A stretch of DNA of 64,000 nucleotides from Acetobacter sp. (GCF_022483985.1 NZ_JAKVME010000001.1:1364001-1428000), one strand, 5' to 3'; positions 34,160 to 44,210 are shown, numbered from the stretch's first letter. The notes: a model not told the origin generated them from the letters alone. Translations and numbers: made by a program.

Positions 34160-36586
34160 TCAGTAATTGGCCGAGACAGAAAACAGGAATGTCCGACCGA
34201 CGGCAGGCACGGCACGATCGCTGAACAGATTGGCATAGTTCAGACGGTTGGCGAGATTGTAGCCGTTCATGGCTATACGCCAGTGATTGTTCAGGAACGA
34301 GTGAGACACCACGGCGCTCCAGTCCAGATTCGCAGGGACCCGCGCTGTATTTCCCGCGTTCAGCCAAACACCCTCACGCCAGGTCGGCCCACCACCAAAC
34401 ATCAGGTTCCAGGGCTTACCCGGTGCGACTGTGTAAGTTGTCCAGAGAGTCGCAGAGTTTTTCGGGACATAGAGAACGTGCTTGCCCACATTGCTCGCAG
34501 TCGTGGACCATGTGGTCGTCGCATCGTAATAGGCATATGTCCCGATAAGCTGCCAGTTTTTCATGATTTCACCAGAGACGCCAAGTTCCACGCCCTGATT
34601 ACGCTGGCGGTCACTGGAGGCTATCACAGAGCTGTTGCTGTCGCTCCCAAGGATTGCGTTCGACTTCTCAAGGCGGAAAGCTGATACGGTAAAGCCGACA
34701 CGCCCCTTAAATGCGTTATATTTAGCGCCAATTTCGTAAAGACGACTGCGCTCTGGATGCATTTTCGAGCCATTGACGGTCATCGGCTCACTGCTGTTCG
34801 TTACATACAGCCCCAGAGGCGTGGTGGACTCCGACCAGTTGAAATACACCATCGCGTTGTCGGTCGGCGTGTACATCAGGCTGACATTGGGATTGAACGT
34901 ATCCTGCTGCTGATGCAGCCGTGTGTCGGCAGTTGTTGCGCCGTCAGTCGCGGCATAATGGCTGTTCCAGTGATCCCACCGGAAACCGGCCTTGATCGAA
35001 AACCATGGAACAAGCCAGACCTGATCAGAGAAGAATGCACCGACATCCGTTGCATCGCCTGTCTTGTAGAGTTTGTTCCCTACGCCATTGGGAATATTCA
35101 CCAGATTTTTCTGATACTGTCCCAGCCCACCGAGCAGCAGACCCGGCTGCACCATCGAGGGATTGATCATGCTGGTCGTATCAGTGCGCGTGCCGTTCTG
35201 GCCATTGAAATTGTAGGCATAATTCTTGCGGCGGTCGTACACATGCATCACATCAATGCCGGCTATAATCTGGTGCCTGACAGAACCGGTATTGAATTTG
35301 GCAAGAGTGGACAAAACGTTTTGAACAGACCAGTCATCCTGCTGATAGGGCTCAGGCCCACCCAGATGACCACGTCTGTTGATCATGGCCGCTGACGGGT
35401 TGGTAAAGAAATTTTTCGCACAGGTCGTGTCGCATCCGGGCTGCGATGCTGAATAGTAACGGCTGTACAGGCCGCCTTTAAGATCATTGAACACCGTAAT
35501 ATGGTCATTGAATTCATGCTTGAGCCGCGCCGTCAGCATGTCGGTCGATGAATCGTCCTTGTCGTAGGTCGTACCATACCAGTTCTTACGATTCAGTCCG
35601 TATTCAGTCGCAGGTTTTCCAACCGTGGCGCCCGGACGCGTGATAACAGGGACGCCGTAATCAGGCATCCGGTCATCGCTCTGGTGAAAATATTCGAGCG
35701 TAAACGTCGTTTTGGTGCCAAGGCCAAACCCGATGGACGGAGCCAGTCCCCAACGGTGTGAATACACATTATTCCGGCCGACAGTATCGTTTTCATTGCC
35801 CATACCGGTAATACGGATGGCCGTATGCTCACCGATCTGCTGGTTCAGATCGAGGGTGCCACGATAATAAGCCCCGGAACCGCCCGAAAAGTTACCGCCG
35901 TAATTGTTCCCCAGATGGGCAACCTTGGTCGTGACGTTGATCGCGCCACCCGTCGTGCCGTTACCAAAGACTTCGGAGGACGGTCCCTTGATGACCGTCA
36001 CATGATCATAATCGAAGCTGTCGCGGCTATAGACGCCAAAATCGCGCAAACCGTTCTGGTAAATATCATTCTGCGCCTGAAATCCGCGGATCAGAAACTG
36101 GTCTCCGCTCATGCCGCCCTCACCCTCACCTACGGATGCGGTAATACCGGGCACGTTCCGAAGCGCTTCTTCAAGAGACTTGACGTTCTGCTGCTCCATC
36201 AGGACTTTCGGCACGACGTTCACCGTCTGCGGCGTATGCAGGACATCCTGAGGCATACGGCCAAAGCCCATATCCTGCGTCAGAACATTCATACTACGAC
36301 CACGCACCAGAATATTTTCTGAATGCGGTCCTGTTTCCAGAATTTTCGCGCCCGTATTCACCGCATGGGCGCTTGTGTTTGTAGCGGTCGCCCCTCCAGC
36401 GCCAGAAGCCTGCAGCGGCACGTTCTGCGTTGATACGGGTTTGTGTATCGCCACTCGGGAGTGGGCATGGCGTGTTTTCACCGTTCCAGCATCAGCGGCC
36501 TGTGGATGAAAAGCTGAACAGGCCAGAGTCAATCCGGCTGTGAGCGGTGTGGGCCGCAATGTATGGCGGATGAAACGATTCGTCAT
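34160..36586 (-). CDS. TonB-dependent siderophore receptor
   Basis: This 808-residue outer membrane receptor has a signal peptide (ending near QAADA), a TonB-box-like NILVRGRSMN, a plug domain with QTVNVVPKVLMEQQNVKSLEEALRNVPGIT (shown here in parts) and GDQFLIRGFQAQNDIYQNGLRD, and the barrel ending in FSVSANY. The plug layout is that of catecholate-type iron-siderophore receptors such as Fiu. The start at 36586 is favoured by TAGGAA upstream and gives a proper signal peptide; an ATG seven codons earlier exists. Overlapping palindromes in the promoter region suggest metal-responsive control. Confidence 0.92.
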   Translation of the reverse strand: MTNRFIRHTLRPTPLTAGLTLACSAFHPQAADAGTVKTRHAHSRVAIHKPVSTQNVPLQASGAGGATATNTSAHAVNTGAKILETGPHSENILVRGRSMNVLTQDMGFGRMPQDVLHTPQTVNVVPKVLMEQQNVKSLEEALRNVPGITASVGEGEGGMSGDQFLIRGFQAQNDIYQNGLRDFGVYSRDSFDYDHVTVIKGPSSEVFGNGTTGGAINVTTKVAHLGNNYGGNFSGGSGAYYRGTLDLNQQIGEHTAIRITGMGNENDTVGRNNVYSHRWGLAPSIGFGLGTKTTFTLEYFHQSDDRMPDYGVPVITRPGATVGKPATEYGLNRKNWYGTTYDKDDSSTDMLTARLKHEFNDHITVFNDLKGGLYSRYYSASQPGCDTTCAKNFFTNPSAAMINRRGHLGGPEPYQQDDWSVQNVLSTLAKFNTGSVRHQIIAGIDVMHVYDRRKNYAYNFNGQNGTRTDTTSMINPSMVQPGLLLGGLGQYQKNLVNIPNGVGNKLYKTGDATDVGAFFSDQVWLVPWFSIKAGFRWDHWNSHYAATDGATTADTRLHQQQDTFNPNVSLMYTPTDNAMVYFNWSESTTPLGLYVTNSSEPMTVNGSKMHPERSRLYEIGAKYNAFKGRVGFTVSAFRLEKSNAILGSDSNSSVIASSDRQRNQGVELGVSGEIMKNWQLIGTYAYYDATTTWSTTASNVGKHVLYVPKNSATLWTTYTVAPGKPWNLMFGGGPTWREGVWLNAGNTARVPANLDWSAVVSHSFLNNHWRIAMNGYNLANRLNYANLFSDRAVPAVGRTFLFSVSANY

Positions 36587-36631
36587 AATTCCTACATCTC
36601 GTGGCATAAGATGTCATCGCTATGTCGTAAA

Positions 36632-36665
36632 TGCGATTGGCTCGCAATATCATCACACGATATTG
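36632..36665. promoter_or_regulatory. Overlapping palindromes upstream of the siderophore receptor
   Basis: Two inverted repeats abut: TGCGA-N5-TCGCA (36632-36646) and CAATATC-N7-GATATTG (36645-36665). They lie 46-79 bases upstream of the receptor start, where an iron regulator (Fur or similar) would act. They do not match the classical enteric Fur box well, so the regulator is not identified. Confidence 0.45.
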
Positions 36666-36786
36666 TTACATTTCGTAATTATCGGAAACTGCTTCTTTCG
36701 GCTTGATCTCAGCCGTCGTGCTTTGCGGAATGTCTCTCAACATTTTGTAATAAAACGAAAAGACACTTTCTTTCTGAGCCGAACAT

Positions 36787-36822
36787 AAAAAAAGCCGCCT
36801 CCCAAAAAAAAGAGAGACGGCT
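36787..36822 (-). terminator. Rho-independent terminator of the LppC-like gene
   Basis: On the minus strand AGCCGTCTC (36822-36814) pairs with GAGGCGGCT (36801-36793) and is followed by a run of T residues (complement of 36787-36793). It lies 27 bases past the stop of the upstream lipoprotein gene. Confidence 0.8.
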
Positions 36823-36848
36823 CGAAACGATTCAGATCAGGGATTGTG

Positions 36849-38243
36849 TCAGGAAGCGCCGGGAGCCGGAGCCGCAGACTTGTGGGCAGGAAGAATACGG
36901 GCACCACCGCCAGACTGAATTTCGAAAATCCCCAGTCTGCGTACAGTCTGACCGTCTCCAGTCAGCGTAAAAGCGCCATCAACACCGGAAAATCCCTGAG
37001 GCTGCGTGAGCAGATCGACCGGATATCCTCTTCCGCCGGTTGCGGTGTAGACCGACTGCGCCAGCGTGCCTGCATCGTATGACAGGTCAGCCAGCGGCTT
37101 GGGAACGCGGTGATTCTGGGCCGAAAACTGCTGCACGAACAGTGTACGGGCCGCAGGATCCGGCGCTGCATACCAGGCTCCGGCTACAGCTCCCAGCTTT
37201 CCAGCGAAGGCCCCCCACAGACCCGGCCCCATGAGACGGACATCACTGGAACAAACCTGATTGGCCTTGAGTGCATCAATCACGTTTTTCAGAGCCAGCC
37301 CCGTATCGGCCAGAAGGAGGGCATCGAACGGAGGAGCCGACAAGGTTGAAGAAGATGTATCGGAAGGCGTCGCTTTTGCAGCCTGCTCTGGAGGAGAGGC
37401 TTTTGGGTCACCCGGAGACTGGGCGTCAGCTTTCACACTTGCCTTCGAAGCTGACGACAGGGCTGCCGCCAGATCCTCGGGCAGGTCCTGCGCAGGCCCT
37501 GTCGTCTGGCCGGATGCTGTTGCGACCCGGCTGTCATAGGCGCTCAGAGTGGCCAGTCCGCTTCGGATCGCTTCAGAGCCGCCGGCATGATAGACGACCA
37601 GTGGGTCTGCAAGACTACCTTCACGACAGGAGCGCACGAGTGCGTCGCCCATAGCGTGACCCAGCGGTGTGTCAGGCAGAAAAGCCGCAAAGTGATGGCG
37701 GCCTTCCTGCCTTGCAGCATCGACGAGACGCGAAACCTGCTGTTGCGGCGTAATGCCGAACACCCAGACCCCGAGACGGGCCTGCGCCAGATCACTGGTG
37801 AAGGCAATAACCGGAATACCGGCGCGCAGAGCCATTGGGCTGATGGACGCCGTATCAACGCTGGTCAGAGGCCCAAGAACGATACCATCCCCGGATGCAA
37901 TAGCTGCCTGCATGGCCTGCGCAGCGCCGCCTGCCCGCGCCGTATCATGGATGTCGAGCTTGGGGGGAGGCAGTGTCCCGCTCTGCTTTGACAGCGCCAG
38001 TTTTGCGGCAGCCAGCATTTCATTGCCGAGCACCCCGTTCGCTCCGGTCAGAGGCAGCAGCACCCCGACATTCGGAGCCGACACGGTTTGATCGCTCCCA
38101 GCAAGCCCTCCCGGACCGCTGGTGCCCCCCGAACTACAGGCAGCGAGCGCCAGAAGCGCCACGCCCGAAAGGTGACGCGCAAGGTTTCGGCTGGTATGCC
38201 GCAGAATACTGCGCGTTACGTTCCTCTTGCCGACAGGCCGCAT
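36849..38243 (-). CDS. LppC/LpoA-like lipoprotein, penicillin-binding protein activator
   Basis: This 464-residue protein has a lipoprotein signal ending in the lipobox LALAAC, so the mature form is anchored to a membrane in the periplasm. The rest is a type 1 periplasmic-binding-protein fold (VGVLLPLTGANGVLGNEM, IVLGPLTS, PVIAFTSD), as in LpoA/LppC activators of peptidoglycan synthases, interrupted by a low-complexity Ala/Ser/Pro stretch. The start at ATG 38243 gives a normal signal length; longer frames to 38351 exist but precede the signal with charged sequence. It is divergent from rsmI, the same arrangement as yraM-yraL (lpoA-rsmI) in other Proteobacteria. Confidence 0.85.
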   Translation of the reverse strand: MRPVGKRNVTRSILRHTSRNLARHLSGVALLALAACSSGGTSGPGGLAGSDQTVSAPNVGVLLPLTGANGVLGNEMLAAAKLALSKQSGTLPPPKLDIHDTARAGGAAQAMQAAIASGDGIVLGPLTSVDTASISPMALRAGIPVIAFTSDLAQARLGVWVFGITPQQQVSRLVDAARQEGRHHFAAFLPDTPLGHAMGDALVRSCREGSLADPLVVYHAGGSEAIRSGLATLSAYDSRVATASGQTTGPAQDLPEDLAAALSSASKASVKADAQSPGDPKASPPEQAAKATPSDTSSSTLSAPPFDALLLADTGLALKNVIDALKANQVCSSDVRLMGPGLWGAFAGKLGAVAGAWYAAPDPAARTLFVQQFSAQNHRVPKPLADLSYDAGTLAQSVYTATGGRGYPVDLLTQPQGFSGVDGAFTLTGDGQTVRRLGIFEIQSGGGARILPAHKSAAPAPGAS

Positions 38244-38299
38244 CGTAACGTCACAACCATGTATTTTAGTATCAGCCGCCTCTCGCGACAGGAACCTGC

Positions 38300-39319
38300 A
38301 TGTCCGATCCATCGTCCGCCTCTTCATATGAACGGTTGCCTGTCGGGCCACAGGCGGAGGGTTACCCTGATGATGCTTCCTCCCATAGCGAAGGAATGCG
38401 GCTGCGTCATGTCCGGTCTGAAGAAGAGACCGACGAGGATGAACCGGCCGCGCCCAAGAAAGGCGGGCTTCTGACTCTCGTCGCCACGCCGATCGGCAAT
38501 CTCGGCGATCTTTCGCCTCGTGCGGTTCAGGCCATGAGATCAGCAGATCTTGTGCTCTGCGAGGATACGCGTGTGACGGCGCGTCTGTTCACTGAGCACA
38601 ACATCAGCACGCGCGCTGAACCTCTCCATGAACACAACGAACGGCAGCGGGTTCCGGGGTTGATCGACCGCCTTCTGGGAGGGCAGCAGATTGCTCTTGT
38701 CTCAGACGCGGGAATGCCCCTCCTGTCCGACCCCGGATATCGGCTGGTGCGCGCCGCAATCGACGCGGACATCACCATCACCGCTGTTCCGGGTCCGAAT
38801 GCCGCACTGACAGGCCTCGTCCTTTCAGGTCTGCCCCCTCATCCCTTTCTTTTTGTGGGTTTTGCTCCGCCGCGAAGCGCTGCCCGAAAGGAGAGTTTCG
38901 CCACTCTGCATGCCGCGGAAAGAGCGGGCCTGAGAGCCACGCTCATATGGCACGAAGCCCCTCATCGTCTGGCGGAAATGCTCAGCGATCTGAAAGACAT
39001 TTTCGGCGCGGACCGCTCTGCTGTAGTTGCGCGGGAACTGACAAAGCGTTTTGAAGAAGCCAAACGCGGCACGCTCGGCGCCTTGGCCTCTTTCTATGCA
39101 GAAACGGTGGCCAGAGGCGAAATCACGGTTCTCGTTGGCCCATTCGATGAACTCGAACAGGATGCCGACACTCTGGATGACCAGCTTGAAACAGCACTGG
39201 CCAGTCAGTCAGTTAAAGATGCCGCTGCTCTTGTGGCCAAAGCCAATGGCCTGCCGAAAAAGACTGTCTACGCCCGCGCACTCGAACTCATGGCGCTGCG
39301 ACAGAAGAACGGAGATTAA
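38300..39319 (+). CDS. rsmI: 16S rRNA (cytidine(1402)-2'-O)-methyltransferase RsmI
   Basis: This 339-residue SAM-dependent methyltransferase modifies C1402 in the decoding centre of 16S rRNA. The tetrapyrrole-methylase fold is clear: [45 protein letters not shown] and [18 protein letters not shown]. The first 50 residues are an acidic, low-complexity extension not needed for the fold. AGGAA before ATG 38300 supports the start. Its last four bases overlap the convergent chemoreceptor gene. Confidence 0.95.
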   Translation: MSDPSSASSYERLPVGPQAEGYPDDASSHSEGMRLRHVRSEEETDEDEPAAPKKGGLLTLVATPIGNLGDLSPRAVQAMRSADLVLCEDTRVTARLFTEHNISTRAEPLHEHNERQRVPGLIDRLLGGQQIALVSDAGMPLLSDPGYRLVRAAIDADITITAVPGPNAALTGLVLSGLPPHPFLFVGFAPPRSAARKESFATLHAAERAGLRATLIWHEAPHRLAEMLSDLKDIFGADRSAVVARELTKRFEEAKRGTLGALASFYAETVARGEITVLVGPFDELEQDADTLDDQLETALASQSVKDAAALVAKANGLPKKTVYARALELMALRQKNGD

Positions 39320-40827
39320 CTCCATTCAACCGCGGACAGGGCAGAGGTGTGTTCATTAGCTGAGTTGCGCAGCTTGAAATTCGTGACCAGTTGCAGCAGT
39401 TGGGATGAACTCACCTCAAGCTCCTGACCTATCTTGATCGTGTTGTGCAGAACGGAAGCACTCCGTTTTGTATCCTGCGCAAGCCGCAGCGTATCCCGGC
39501 TGATTTCATCAACACGCGTCGCCTGCGTGGCTGATGCTTCCGCGATCTGACCAATCAGCCCCCCAACACTTTCAACCGAACTCCTTGTGTTGCCAATGGC
39601 GCTTCCCGCAGCGCCAGCCAGCTTCACTCCCTCTTCGACATCCCTGACACTCAGAGAGACAAGAGACTTGATCTGTTTGGCGGCATCAGCTGAGCGACCG
39701 GCCAGAGCACGCACCTCCTGGGCAACGACCCCAAAACCTTTTCCGGCATCGCCAGCGCGCGCCGCCTCTACTCCGGCATTCAGAGCCAGCAGATTGGTTT
39801 GCAGAGCGATTTCATCAATCATTCCGATAATCTGGCTGATCTGACCGGATGAAACCGAAATCTTTGTAATTGCGACAGAGGCGTCGGACACGATCTCCTG
39901 CCCTCTTTCCGCTTCCTTGCAACAGCTCTTTACTGCCTTGTCCGCATTAACCGTCTGATCAGCGACCTTTTTGACAGAAACCGTCACATCTTCGATCGTG
40001 TGAACGATCGTATCAAGACCGCTGACCTGCACAGTCATCTGTTGCGCAACCTTACGGCTCGCCTCACCCACAGCGCGCCCATCGGATTCCACTTTTTCGG
40101 CGGTTTCCCGAACGGAGGAAATCAACCCACCAAGACCATTCAGCAACTTTTCAAAAGCGCTTCCCAGTCGCGGGGATTTTTCCCACAACTTGGCGTCCAC
40201 TGACTGGACAAGATTGCCCTCCGCCACCCGCTCAAGAGCTATGGCCAGCATTTCAAGAGCTTCTTCCTGCTCCTGTTTCGCCATTTTCCGCTGTTTTTCA
40301 AGCTCGTTGAGGGCTGACGTCACCGCCAGCTCCATGTCCAGCATCGTCGCCTTGACCAGCAGGCCAAGATCTCTGGCAAGTTTCTTTTCATTCCCTGTGA
40401 TCCGGGGCTTTCGAACGAACCCTCCCCCCACGACCTTGGGCCAGTCCTCCTGAACGATTGCTTCAACGATATACTCGATAATCAGGGAATTGCCCGCGAT
40501 ATACCATCTGGGGTCAAGTCCGATACGGGCATGCGTGACCCCGATCCGTTCCACATCACGAAAATAATCGGCCCCGAACCGTCCGGTGACTATTTTCCTC
40601 CAGTGCTGATACTGCTTCGAGCTTGCGTCCGCCTTCTGTTCCTCACTTGTAAAAAAGTGGGCGACCTCAGGAGTTTCGCTGATTCTGATGTAAAAATCAT
40701 TCAGAGCCCGGGGGAGAGCCCGGGAAATAACCCCGACAAGTCCTTCCAACTGATCAAGTTCCGCTTTCCCCAGACCGAGAAAGCTGAGTCTGCTGTCGAT
40801 ATCAAGGACTTTATGATCGCTGGTCAT
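39316..40827 (-). CDS. Globin-coupled methyl-accepting chemotaxis protein (HemAT-like)
   Basis: This 503-residue soluble chemoreceptor has an N-terminal protoglobin sensor (about 1-180; candidate proximal haem ligand H99 in [10 protein letters not shown]), a coiled linker and a C-terminal signalling hairpin with the conserved tip [21 protein letters not shown] and [16 protein letters not shown]. No transmembrane segment is seen, so it senses oxygen or another haem ligand in the cytoplasm. No che genes lie nearby. Its stop overlaps the end of rsmI. An unusual vicinal Cys pair (KSCCKEAER) sits in the helical region. Confidence 0.9.
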   Translation of the reverse strand: MTSDHKVLDIDSRLSFLGLGKAELDQLEGLVGVISRALPRALNDFYIRISETPEVAHFFTSEEQKADASSKQYQHWRKIVTGRFGADYFRDVERIGVTHARIGLDPRWYIAGNSLIIEYIVEAIVQEDWPKVVGGGFVRKPRITGNEKKLARDLGLLVKATMLDMELAVTSALNELEKQRKMAKQEQEEALEMLAIALERVAEGNLVQSVDAKLWEKSPRLGSAFEKLLNGLGGLISSVRETAEKVESDGRAVGEASRKVAQQMTVQVSGLDTIVHTIEDVTVSVKKVADQTVNADKAVKSCCKEAERGQEIVSDASVAITKISVSSGQISQIIGMIDEIALQTNLLALNAGVEAARAGDAGKGFGVVAQEVRALAGRSADAAKQIKSLVSLSVRDVEEGVKLAGAAGSAIGNTRSSVESVGGLIGQIAEASATQATRVDEISRDTLRLAQDTKRSASVLHNTIKIGQELEVSSSQLLQLVTNFKLRNSANEHTSALSAVEWS

Positions 40828-41085
40828 GTAGCCTGTTCTCTCGGTTGCACAATCGGCTAAGCACCCAAGCTGCCATCGGAATTGAGCTACAGGTTGAACC
40901 GAAATTCATGGATAAATCTTTAACTTCCCATGAAACGCCTCTGGCACCGTTTCTTCGAAATAAAGATGAAAAGAAGCTCAGGTAAATACATTGCAAAAAG
41001 CATATAAAGATCACAGCTTCGCGAGATTCCACCCCCGAACCTTCATCAATCGCTAGTCTGGATAAAATCTTTACCGGAGCCAGAT
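40828..41085. promoter_or_regulatory. Divergent promoter region between the chemoreceptor and fumC
   Basis: This 258-base noncoding region must hold both promoters. GGAG six bases before the fumC ATG is its ribosome binding site. No operator was recognised. Confidence 0.4.
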
Positions 41086-42531
41086 ATGAACGACACCTTT
41101 ACAATTCGGGATATCCCCATAGGCGTTAACGCCGAGGGCGTGCGCGTTGAGGCCGATTCAATGGGCAAGATAGGGGTGCCCGCACAGCACTACTGGGGTG
41201 CACAGACCCAGAGAAGCCTTGTTCATTTTTCAATCGGCAGAGATGTCATGCCGATTGAGCTCTGCCGGGCCTATGGAGTTGTCAAAAAGGCCGCTGCTCT
41301 GGTCAATCTTGCCGAGGACAGGCTTCCTCAGTGGAAAGCGGATGCCATCGTTCGCGCCTGTGACGAGGTCATTGAGGGCAGGCTCGACAGCGAATTTCCT
41401 CTTTTCGTCTGGCAAACCGGGTCCGGCACCCAGACCAACATGAACACGAATGAAGTGATCGCCAACCGGGCAATCCAGCTTCTCGGCGGTGAAATCGGCT
41501 CCAAAAAACCCGTTCACCCCAACGACGACGTGAACATGGGACAGTCGAGCAATGACTCCTTCCCCACGACCATGCATGTCGTGACGCTGCTGGAAATCGA
41601 GAATACTCTCATTCCCCGGATTGAAGCACTGGTTGGTGCCATCCGCAGCAAATCCGAACAGTGGATGGATGTCGTCAAGGTTGGCCGCACCCATCTTCAG
41701 GATGCTGTGCCGCTCACCGTCGGGCAGGAATGGTCCGGCTGGGCCCAGCAGCTTGAAGATGCTCTCGATGCTTTAAAAGCCTCCATTCCGGGACTGGCTC
41801 AGCTTGCCGCCGGAGGCACGGCCGTCGGCACCGGCCTGAATGCTCCTTCGGGATTCAGCAGAGCGATTGCCGCAAAAATTGCCGAGCTGACCGGTAAACC
41901 CTTTGTCACCGCTCCGAACAAATTTGCCGCGCTTGGTGGTCTGGATGCCATGGTCAGGGCGTCCGCAGGGCTTCGAGGGCTTGCCGTGGTACTGATGAAA
42001 ATCGCCAATGACATGCGCTGGCTTGGCTCCGGGCCACGCTGTGGACTGGGTGAGCTTCATCTCCCTGAGAACGAACCCGGCTCTTCCATCATGCCCGGCA
42101 AGGTCAACCCGACCCAGTGCGAAGCGATGGTCATGATTGCGACGCAGGTCATGGGCAATGATGCCGCCGTGGCCTTTGCGGGTGCGCAGGGTAATCTTGA
42201 ACTCAACGTCATGAGGCCGGTCGTCGTTTCAAACGTGCTCCACGCCATTCGCATTCTGGCTGACGGATGCCACAATTTCCGCATCTTTTCCGTGGACGGC
42301 ACCACGCTCAACGAAAAAAACCTTCAGAAATACATTGAAGACTCCGTCATGCTGGTAACGGCCCTCAATCCGGCTGTCGGTTATGACAAGGCGGCGGCCA
42401 TCGCGCATCGCGCCATGGAGAAAGGTGAGACGCTTCGGGAGGCCGCCCTCGCGTCCGGCGTGGATGAAGAGACTTTCAACAGGTATGTGAATCCGAAGCT
42501 AATGGTCGGTCGGGGACTTGAAGGAGCCTGA
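41086..42531 (+). CDS. fumC: Class II fumarate hydratase
   Basis: This 481-residue TCA-cycle enzyme reversibly hydrates fumarate to malate. The superfamily signature GSSIMPGKVNP is at 332-342. Other active-site regions are GSGTQTNMNTNEVIANRA, HPNDDVNMGQSSNDSFPT and KVGRTHLQDAVPLTVGQE. It is iron-independent, which suits a highly aerobic organism. It is transcribed alone, divergent from the chemoreceptor gene. A perfect inverted repeat about 50 bases downstream may end the transcript. Confidence 0.96.
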   Translation: MNDTFTIRDIPIGVNAEGVRVEADSMGKIGVPAQHYWGAQTQRSLVHFSIGRDVMPIELCRAYGVVKKAAALVNLAEDRLPQWKADAIVRACDEVIEGRLDSEFPLFVWQTGSGTQTNMNTNEVIANRAIQLLGGEIGSKKPVHPNDDVNMGQSSNDSFPTTMHVVTLLEIENTLIPRIEALVGAIRSKSEQWMDVVKVGRTHLQDAVPLTVGQEWSGWAQQLEDALDALKASIPGLAQLAAGGTAVGTGLNAPSGFSRAIAAKIAELTGKPFVTAPNKFAALGGLDAMVRASAGLRGLAVVLMKIANDMRWLGSGPRCGLGELHLPENEPGSSIMPGKVNPTQCEAMVMIATQVMGNDAAVAFAGAQGNLELNVMRPVVVSNVLHAIRILADGCHNFRIFSVDGTTLNEKNLQKYIEDSVMLVTALNPAVGYDKAAAIAHRAMEKGETLREAALASGVDEETFNRYVNPKLMVGRGLEGA

Positions 42532-42908
42532 GCGTTCTTCCTCGTCATACCATCAGACATGATCTCTAAAATAAGAAATCGATAATTTCGTCTATAATTA
42601 TATATTTATAGACGAAATTGCGCCTTATTTTTTAATTTATACGTATAAAATATGATATTTTGATTTTTAATTTATACTACCCTTTCCAGATCGTCGTCAG
42701 TGAAACCTTATTAGTTCTTGTATTTACTTTATATATTAAATTTTCGTCCGGATTTTTCGTTCTGATATTTATATAAATCCAAAAAATTAACAATCTGTAA
42801 TATCTTCTCAATGACAAAAATGATGTATTATTTTTTCCAGATTACTGAGAGGAAAACTTCCTCAGGCAATCCAACGGTAACAAAACATGCAAAAGGCTGA
42901 GCGTTATC
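42532..42908. other. AT-rich intergenic region after fumC
   Basis: No gene seen. Apart from the inverted repeat at 42584-42619, the region is very AT-rich and should contain the promoter of the next gene. A small hairpin GAGGAA/TTCCTC (42849-42863) lies in the presumed leader. Confidence 0.5.
42584..42619. repeat. Perfect 14-bp inverted repeat
   Basis: AATTTCGTCTATAA (42584-42597) and TTATAGACGAAATT (42606-42619) are exact complements across an 8-base AT spacer. No T tract follows. It could terminate fumC, stabilise the mRNA end or serve as a protein-binding site. Confidence 0.6.
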
Positions 42909-44180
42909 ATGGTACAGAATGCCACTGACTATTTCACGGGACAGACATCGACTGACTTTCTGAACCCGACAAACTGGAATTCAGGCCAGTTGCCGACAGA
43001 TTATCATGAGATCAACATAACCGGGACAGAATCGGCTCCTGTCACAGCCGTCATCGGCAGCGCCTACACCACTGAAGTTCCCAGCCTGACCATTGGCGAT
43101 TACGGGACGTTGAAAATTACCGCCTGCGACAGCTCCAGCGCCTCGGCCACTCCCGTCTTTACAGCATCCGCACTACAGATTTTCGACACAGGCAGTCTTA
43201 TTATCGACACAGCTTCACCGGTTCAGTTGGGGATCAACCATATTTCCGGAACCCTGACGATTGATGACAGCTCCAATGTCACCATCACAAGCGGCAGCCT
43301 TTCAGGCAACGGCACGATCAACCTGAACCATTCCACGCTGGGCTCGGAATCTGCGGGGGTCGTTCTGGACAGCCTGATGACCGTCAATCTGGCGGGAGGC
43401 AGCACTGTCTACACACAGGGGAACGGAACGGGCGGCACTGTCAATTTCGATCCCTCGACACAGAACATGGTTGTGCTCGATCAGAACTATTCAAACGTAA
43501 GCACTGTTTTCAACAATGTTTCCGAGAACTCTGAATTCGCCATCAATGGTTCGAGTGGTGTCGTTCCTGTCTCTGCCAGCTACTCCGCCAACAGCAACGG
43601 CAGCTATACGCTGACAATCGCGACAAGTGACAATCAGACCATCACACTCGGCAACATCAATACGGAAAATGGCTATACGCCCGGTTCCCTGACAGTCACG
43701 CTGGACAAGGCTGGTGATTATGTGATCGCCGACAGCAACCTGTCTTCCTCGATTGTCAGCGGATGGCCGCCGGGCCATGATCACACCAGTTCCTGTGATG
43801 ACAACACGGGAGGCGGCTGTAACAACGGTGGTGGAAGTGAGCATCATCACCACAATGACGGCTGCACGACACCGACATGGTGGGGCGGCCACGGTTCCTG
43901 CTCCAACAACAGCCCTTCGCCACTTCCCTGGCAGGGTCACGGAGACTGCTCCGGTCACTCCTCCTCCGGCAACGACAAGAACTTCTGGGACTGCGTCGGC
44001 AAGGATCATTACAGCGGCTGTAAATCCGACTGGAGCCACTGGACGAACACCACTCCCTACAAGGGTGGCTGCGGAAGCCAGTTCGACCCATGGCATGGCG
44101 GCAACTCGACGCCGGCAGCCTTTCCGGATTGCAATCAGCACGCACACTGGACGGGCACATTCGCCCATGCCTGTGGCTGA
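42909..44180 (+). CDS. Beta-repeat protein with a His/Cys/Trp/Gly-rich C-terminal domain
   Basis: This 423-residue protein has no signal peptide. The N-terminus (NATDYFTGQTSTDFLNPTNWNSG) is the asparagine-tryptophan pattern common at the start of secreted beta-helix and adhesin-like proteins. Residues to about 285 are Ser/Thr/Asn-rich beta-strand-type repeats (SLTIGDYGTLKIT, GTLTIDDSSNVTITSG). The last 135 residues change sharply to His, Cys, Trp and Gly, with SEHHHHNDGC and many spaced cysteines. This suggests metal binding or disulfide cross-linking. Function is unknown; secretion by a leaderless route is inference. Confidence 0.75.
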   Translation: MVQNATDYFTGQTSTDFLNPTNWNSGQLPTDYHEINITGTESAPVTAVIGSAYTTEVPSLTIGDYGTLKITACDSSSASATPVFTASALQIFDTGSLIIDTASPVQLGINHISGTLTIDDSSNVTITSGSLSGNGTINLNHSTLGSESAGVVLDSLMTVNLAGGSTVYTQGNGTGGTVNFDPSTQNMVVLDQNYSNVSTVFNNVSENSEFAINGSSGVVPVSASYSANSNGSYTLTIATSDNQTITLGNINTENGYTPGSLTVTLDKAGDYVIADSNLSSSIVSGWPPGHDHTSSCDDNTGGGCNNGGGSEHHHHNDGCTTPTWWGGHGSCSNNSPSPLPWQGHGDCSGHSSSGNDKNFWDCVGKDHYSGCKSDWSHWTNTTPYKGGCGSQFDPWHGGNSTPAAFPDCNQHAHWTGTFAHACG

Positions 44181-44182
44181 TA

Positions 44183-44210
44183 AAAAAAGGGCGAGGAATA
44201 ATCCTCGCCC
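44183..44210 (-). terminator. Rho-independent terminator between convergent genes
   Basis: The stem GGGCGAGGA/TCCTCGCCC (44189-44210) has a run of seven T on the minus strand (complement of 44182-44188), so it mainly terminates gcd but may also serve the convergent gene. Confidence 0.8.
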
